From Ornithoclostridium sp949298505 (GTDB lineage: Bacteria > Bacillota > Clostridia > Christensenellales > UBA3700), in assembly GCA_949298505.1 (NCBI GenBank), contig CASFWW010000022.1, positions 1-10,169 on the forward strand: a stretch of 10,169 bases of DNA, in the 5' to 3' direction. The position numbers were made by a program, and so were the translations under genes. Positions 7,610 through 10,169 of this stretch are shown here, piece after piece; the stretch's first letter is position 1, and each line of letters begins with the position of its first letter. The notes under the pieces are model-generated. The model was given only the letters and a program-made list of their open reading frames with translations. It was not told where the DNA came from and made no database searches.

Positions 7610-8723
7610 GCGCAAGACTCCCGTAATTGCGGACAAGGTATTGCTGCTGACCGCGCTGACTCTCGCCGTTTTCGGGATAGTCATGCAGTACAGCGCAAGC
7701 AGTTATATCGCGCTCAATCAGACGGGAGACGAATTTTTTTACGTAAAAAAGCAGGCGATAGCGCTTGTGGTCGCGCTTGCCGCGGCGTTCGGCGCGTCGA
7801 GACTTGACGCCGATCTTCTGAAAAAGTTTTCCACGGCGCTTCTGATCTTTTCGTTGATATTGCTCGCTCTGGTGTTCGTGCCGGGACTGGGAGTGGAGAA
7901 GTACGGCGCGACAAGATGGCTGAATCTGGGGTTCACCACGTTTCAGCCTTCAGAGCTTGCAAAATTCGCGCTGGTGATTTTCATTTCCGCGCGGCTTTCC
8001 GTCAGAAGCAGTCAGCGTTTTTGCGATATGATCGGAATTCTTGCGGCAACGCTCGCGGTGTGCGCGCTCGTGATGCTCGAGCCTAATATGTCTATCACCG
8101 TCTGCATAGGACTTTGCGTGCTTCTGATGTTGTTTATCGGCGGATGCGGAGTCAAACAGTTTGCTGTCATGGCGATCCCAGTCATTGTAGCGGTCCCGCT
8201 CCTGATTTTTGCCGAACCTTACAGGCTCAGACGTCTGCTGGCGTTCGTCGATCCGTGGGCTTCGCCTCTCGGAGAAGGGTATCAGCTCATCCAGTCTTAT
8301 TACGCGCTCGCCTCGGGCGGCTGGTTCGGACTGGGACTGTTCAACAGCAGACAGAAATATATGTTCCTTCCTTTTGCCGAAAGCGATTTCATATTCGCTG
8401 TGATAGGCGAGGAATTGGGACTTGTCGGTTGTATATTCGTAATAGCGTTGTTCTGCGTACTGATCTGGAGGGCGATAGCGATCGCGATGAAGGCAAAGGA
8501 CAGGTTCAGGACCTACCTTGCGGCAGGGATTGGGATAGTCATAGCGGTCCAGACGTTGCTCAACATCGCCGTGGTCAGCGGATCGATCCCTCCCACAGGG
8601 CTTCCGATGCCGTTTATCAGTTCCGGAGGCAGTTCGCTCGTGGTTTTCGCATGCGCTACGGGTATCCTGGAGGGGATAGCGCGCAATTCACAAATTCAGC
8701 AGTCTTTCCATAAAATGTATTAA
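7602..8723 (+). CDS. ftsW: SEDS-family peptidoglycan glycosyltransferase FtsW/SpoVE
   Basis: This 373-residue membrane protein has about ten hydrophobic segments. SEDS proteins polymerise lipid II into glycan strands and work in pairs with a class B PBP, here probably the one upstream. Family motifs are ATRWLNLG followed by FQPSELAKF at 114-122, GEGYQLIQSYYALASGGWFG in the large outer loop, and PFISSGGSS from residue 337. AESDFIFAVIGEELG contains D262, which aligns with the catalytic aspartate shown in RodA and FtsW. The position after murD matches ftsW in E. coli and spoVE in Bacillus. Sequence alone cannot separate a division role from a sporulation role. It starts inside murD, and only a weak AAGG lies near the start. 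murG, the usual neighbour, is absent here. Confidence 0.95.
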   Translation: MAERKTPVIADKVLLLTALTLAVFGIVMQYSASSYIALNQTGDEFFYVKKQAIALVVALAAAFGASRLDADLLKKFSTALLIFSLILLALVFVPGLGVEKYGATRWLNLGFTTFQPSELAKFALVIFISARLSVRSSQRFCDMIGILAATLAVCALVMLEPNMSITVCIGLCVLLMLFIGGCGVKQFAVMAIPVIVAVPLLIFAEPYRLRRLLAFVDPWASPLGEGYQLIQSYYALASGGWFGLGLFNSRQKYMFLPFAESDFIFAVIGEELGLVGCIFVIALFCVLIWRAIAIAMKAKDRFRTYLAAGIGIVIAVQTLLNIAVVSGSIPPTGLPMPFISSGGSSLVVFACATGILEGIARNSQIQQSFHKMY

Positions 8724-8727
8724 GAAA

Positions 8728-8744
8728 TTACGCTTTGCGCGTAA
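8728..8744 (+). promoter_or_regulatory. Small hairpin touching the murA ribosome site
   Basis: TTACGC at 8728-8733 pairs with GCGTAA at 8739-8744 around a five-base loop. The right arm ends at the first two bases of the AAGGAG Shine-Dalgarno sequence. There is no following T-run, so it is not a terminator. A six-pair stem is weak, so any control of murA translation is only a possibility. Confidence 0.4.
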
Positions 8745-8748
8745 GGAG
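8743..8748 (+). promoter_or_regulatory. Shine-Dalgarno site that decides between two adjacent murA ATGs
   Basis: AAGGAG is followed by two consecutive ATG codons at 8752 and 8755. Spacing to the first is 3 bases and to the second 6. The PBP and murE genes in this window both use 6, so the start at 8755 is favoured. Confidence 0.75.
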
Positions 8749-8754
8749 AGAATG

Positions 8755-10005
8755 ATGAGTAAATACATAATCCGCGGAGGAGAGCCACTCCGCGGCGAAA
8801 TAACCGTTAAAGGAGCAAAGAATTCTGTTCTCACGCTTCTCGCCGCATGCGTTCTCGCGGACGGAATCGTGACTTTGCACGATTGTCCGCATATAGCCGA
8901 CGTCGACGCGATGATAGCAATACTAGGAAAACTCGGGTGCAGAATAAAAAGAAGCGGCGACGACGTGACCGTGGACAGCAGAGACACCGCGTGCGGCAGG
9001 ATACCGGGAGGACTTGCGAGCGAACTCAGATCGTCGGTCTTTTTGCTTGGTCCGTTGCTTTCAAGGCTTAAGAAAGCAAAAGTCGCTTATCCCGGCGGTT
9101 GCGATATAGGGTTAAGACCGATAGACATACACCTTTCAGGGCTGAGAGAGCTGGGAGTCAGAATAAACGAAAAGCACGGATACATAGATTGCGACAGCAC
9201 AGCGGCGCACAGCGCGGACATAGTGCTTGACCTGCCCAGCGTGGGCGCGACGGAAAATCTGATGATGGCATGCGTTTTTCTCGACGGGATCAGCGTGATA
9301 AGAAACTGCGCGAAAGAGCCCGAGATAGCCGATCTTCAGAATTTTCTCAATGCAATGGGCGCAAAGGTGAACGGCGCGGGAACAGGTGTGATCACGGTAG
9401 AAGGAGTCAAGAAACTGCACGGCACGGAATACACTCCGATACCCGACAGGATAGTCGCCGGTACATATCTTATCGGGGTAGCTATGTGCGGCGGAGATCT
9501 GACGCTGAACAACGTCAATCCCGAACATATTTCTTCGCTTCTTGCCAAATTGCCGAAAAGCAGTTGCAAAATTACGTGTGCGCGTGATAAAATAAACATA
9601 ATCCGCACCGCCAGGTGCGAAAGCATACCCAAAGTGGAGACCACGTACTATCCCGGTTTTCCGACCGATCTCCAGACTCAGATCCTGACTTTGCAGACGG
9701 TCAGCGAAGGGACCAGCGTCATAGTAGAAAACATTTTCGAAACGCGCTTCAAGACCGTACCTCAGCTGCTGAAGATGGGCGCGGACGTGACCGTCAACGG
9801 TCGTACAGCCGTGGTAAGGGGAGTGGAAAGACTCACGGGAGCAGAGGTCAGCGCGACAGACCTGAGAGGAGGCGCGTCTCTCGTACTCGCAGGAATGAGC
9901 GCGCAGGGCGAGACCGTAATCGACAACGTTTACCATATCGACAGAGGGTATGAAGATCTGTCCGGGATCCTTCCGGCAGTGGGAGTGAAAATAAAAAGGA
10001 TCTGA
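8755..10005 (+). CDS. murA: UDP-N-acetylglucosamine 1-carboxyvinyltransferase MurA
   Basis: This 416-residue cytoplasmic enzyme transfers enolpyruvate from phosphoenolpyruvate to UDP-GlcNAc, the first committed step of peptidoglycan synthesis. Counting from the chosen start, K22-N23 lie in ITVKGAKNS. The catalytic cysteine is C116 in YPGGCDIGLRPIDIHLSGL (C115 in E. coli), and D305 lies in YPGFPTDLQTQ. All three key residues are therefore present and the length matches the family (about 419). The cysteine, rather than aspartate, is the form normally inhibited by fosfomycin. In many Bacillota murA sits elsewhere and there may be a second copy; here it is in the dcw cluster between ftsW and ftsQ. 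It is separated from ftsW by 31 bases and has its own ribosome site. Confidence 0.98.
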   Translation: MSKYIIRGGEPLRGEITVKGAKNSVLTLLAACVLADGIVTLHDCPHIADVDAMIAILGKLGCRIKRSGDDVTVDSRDTACGRIPGGLASELRSSVFLLGPLLSRLKKAKVAYPGGCDIGLRPIDIHLSGLRELGVRINEKHGYIDCDSTAAHSADIVLDLPSVGATENLMMACVFLDGISVIRNCAKEPEIADLQNFLNAMGAKVNGAGTGVITVEGVKKLHGTEYTPIPDRIVAGTYLIGVAMCGGDLTLNNVNPEHISSLLAKLPKSSCKITCARDKINIIRTARCESIPKVETTYYPGFPTDLQTQILTLQTVSEGTSVIVENIFETRFKTVPQLLKMGADVTVNGRTAVVRGVERLTGAEVSATDLRGGASLVLAGMSAQGETVIDNVYHIDRGYEDLSGILPAVGVKIKRI

Positions 10006-10007
10006 AG

Positions 10008-10169
10008 ATGAACAAAAGACTTCTGGGCATTTTTATTGCGGTAGCCGTCGCCGTCGTGGTGATCGTAGTGTGTTGCGTTATGTTCCTGACCAGCTCGGTT
10101 GAGGTCAGGACGACGGACAACCTTACGCTCGACGACGAGACCGTCTCCGCGATCGTTTCTCAGAGCGGA
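10008..10169 (+). CDS. ftsQ: FtsQ/DivIB-type division protein, N-terminal part (3' end outside window)
   Basis: The first 54 residues are present. The start is set by AAAGGA at 9995-10000, seven bases before the ATG, and lies two bases after the murA stop. A short basic N-terminus (MNKR) leads into one membrane helix at about residues 5-28. Then comes VEVRTTDNLTLDDETVSAIV, which fits the start of a POTRA domain: a first strand, then a turn, then the 'something-to-be-opened' helix. FtsQ/DivIB is a single-pass septal protein that recruits FtsL and its partner to the divisome. This is the usual gene at this point of the cluster. The cytoplasmic tail is very short. The call rests on position and topology, since the diagnostic part lies outside the window. 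Confidence 0.8.
   Translation, partial: MNKRLLGIFIAVAVAVVVIVVCCVMFLTSSVEVRTTDNLTLDDETVSAIVSQSG

Noticed and set aside
9136..9936. A 266-codon open frame on the minus strand opposite murA, and a similar 237-codon one at 5592-6305 opposite mraY
   Set aside because: Both lie inside strongly identified genes, show no recognisable motifs and have composition expected of antisense reading.
1..10169. tRNA or rRNA genes, CRISPR arrays, insertion sequences, phage or defence genes
   Set aside because: Nearly the whole window is accounted for by ten cell-wall and division genes, and I see no cloverleaf, regularly spaced repeats, transposase or integrase motifs.

Overview
The window is a slice of a bacterial dcw (division and cell wall) cluster, with every gene on the + strand. 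Read left to right it holds the 3' end of mraZ, rsmH (mraW), a short membrane protein in the ftsL slot, a class B penicillin-binding protein with a C-terminal PASTA domain (SpoVD/FtsI type), murE, mraY, murD, a SEDS glycosyltransferase (ftsW/spoVE), murA and the 5' end of ftsQ/divIB. The gene order, the PASTA-bearing PBP and the presence of murA next to divIB point to a Bacillota (Firmicutes) genome, most likely a member of Clostridia. The strong GGAGG-type ribosome sites and mixed AGA/AGG/CGC arginine use fit this. The base composition is near half GC. I cannot name a genus, and an uncultured lineage is possible.

Layout. Positions 1-1009 hold mraZ' and rsmH, joined by an ATGA overlap. Positions 1035-3694 hold the FtsL-slot protein and the PBP, each with its own Shine-Dalgarno sequence. 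A 167-base gap (3695-3861) is the only sizeable non-coding stretch, and it contains a perfect 11-base inverted repeat with further short ones. Positions 3862-8723 are a compact block, murE-mraY-murD-ftsW, in which every junction overlaps. A 31-base spacer with a small hairpin at the ribosome site leads into murA (8755-10005). Two bases later ftsQ/divIB begins and runs off the window.

How the genes work together. MurA makes the first committed cytoplasmic precursor of peptidoglycan. MurD and MurE add D-Glu and then the third residue, which the DNPR motif predicts to be meso-diaminopimelate. MraY moves the muropeptide onto undecaprenyl phosphate to give lipid I. FtsW polymerises lipid II and the class B PBP crosslinks the new strands. 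FtsQ/DivIB, probably with the FtsL-slot protein, would hold the synthase pair at the septum. murF and murG, needed to complete lipid II, are not in this window.

Most of this is a conserved housekeeping locus and I see no sign of a wholly new system. The parts least explained by known families are the tyrosine-rich, coiled-coil-poor protein in the ftsL slot and the inverted-repeat-rich gap before murE.
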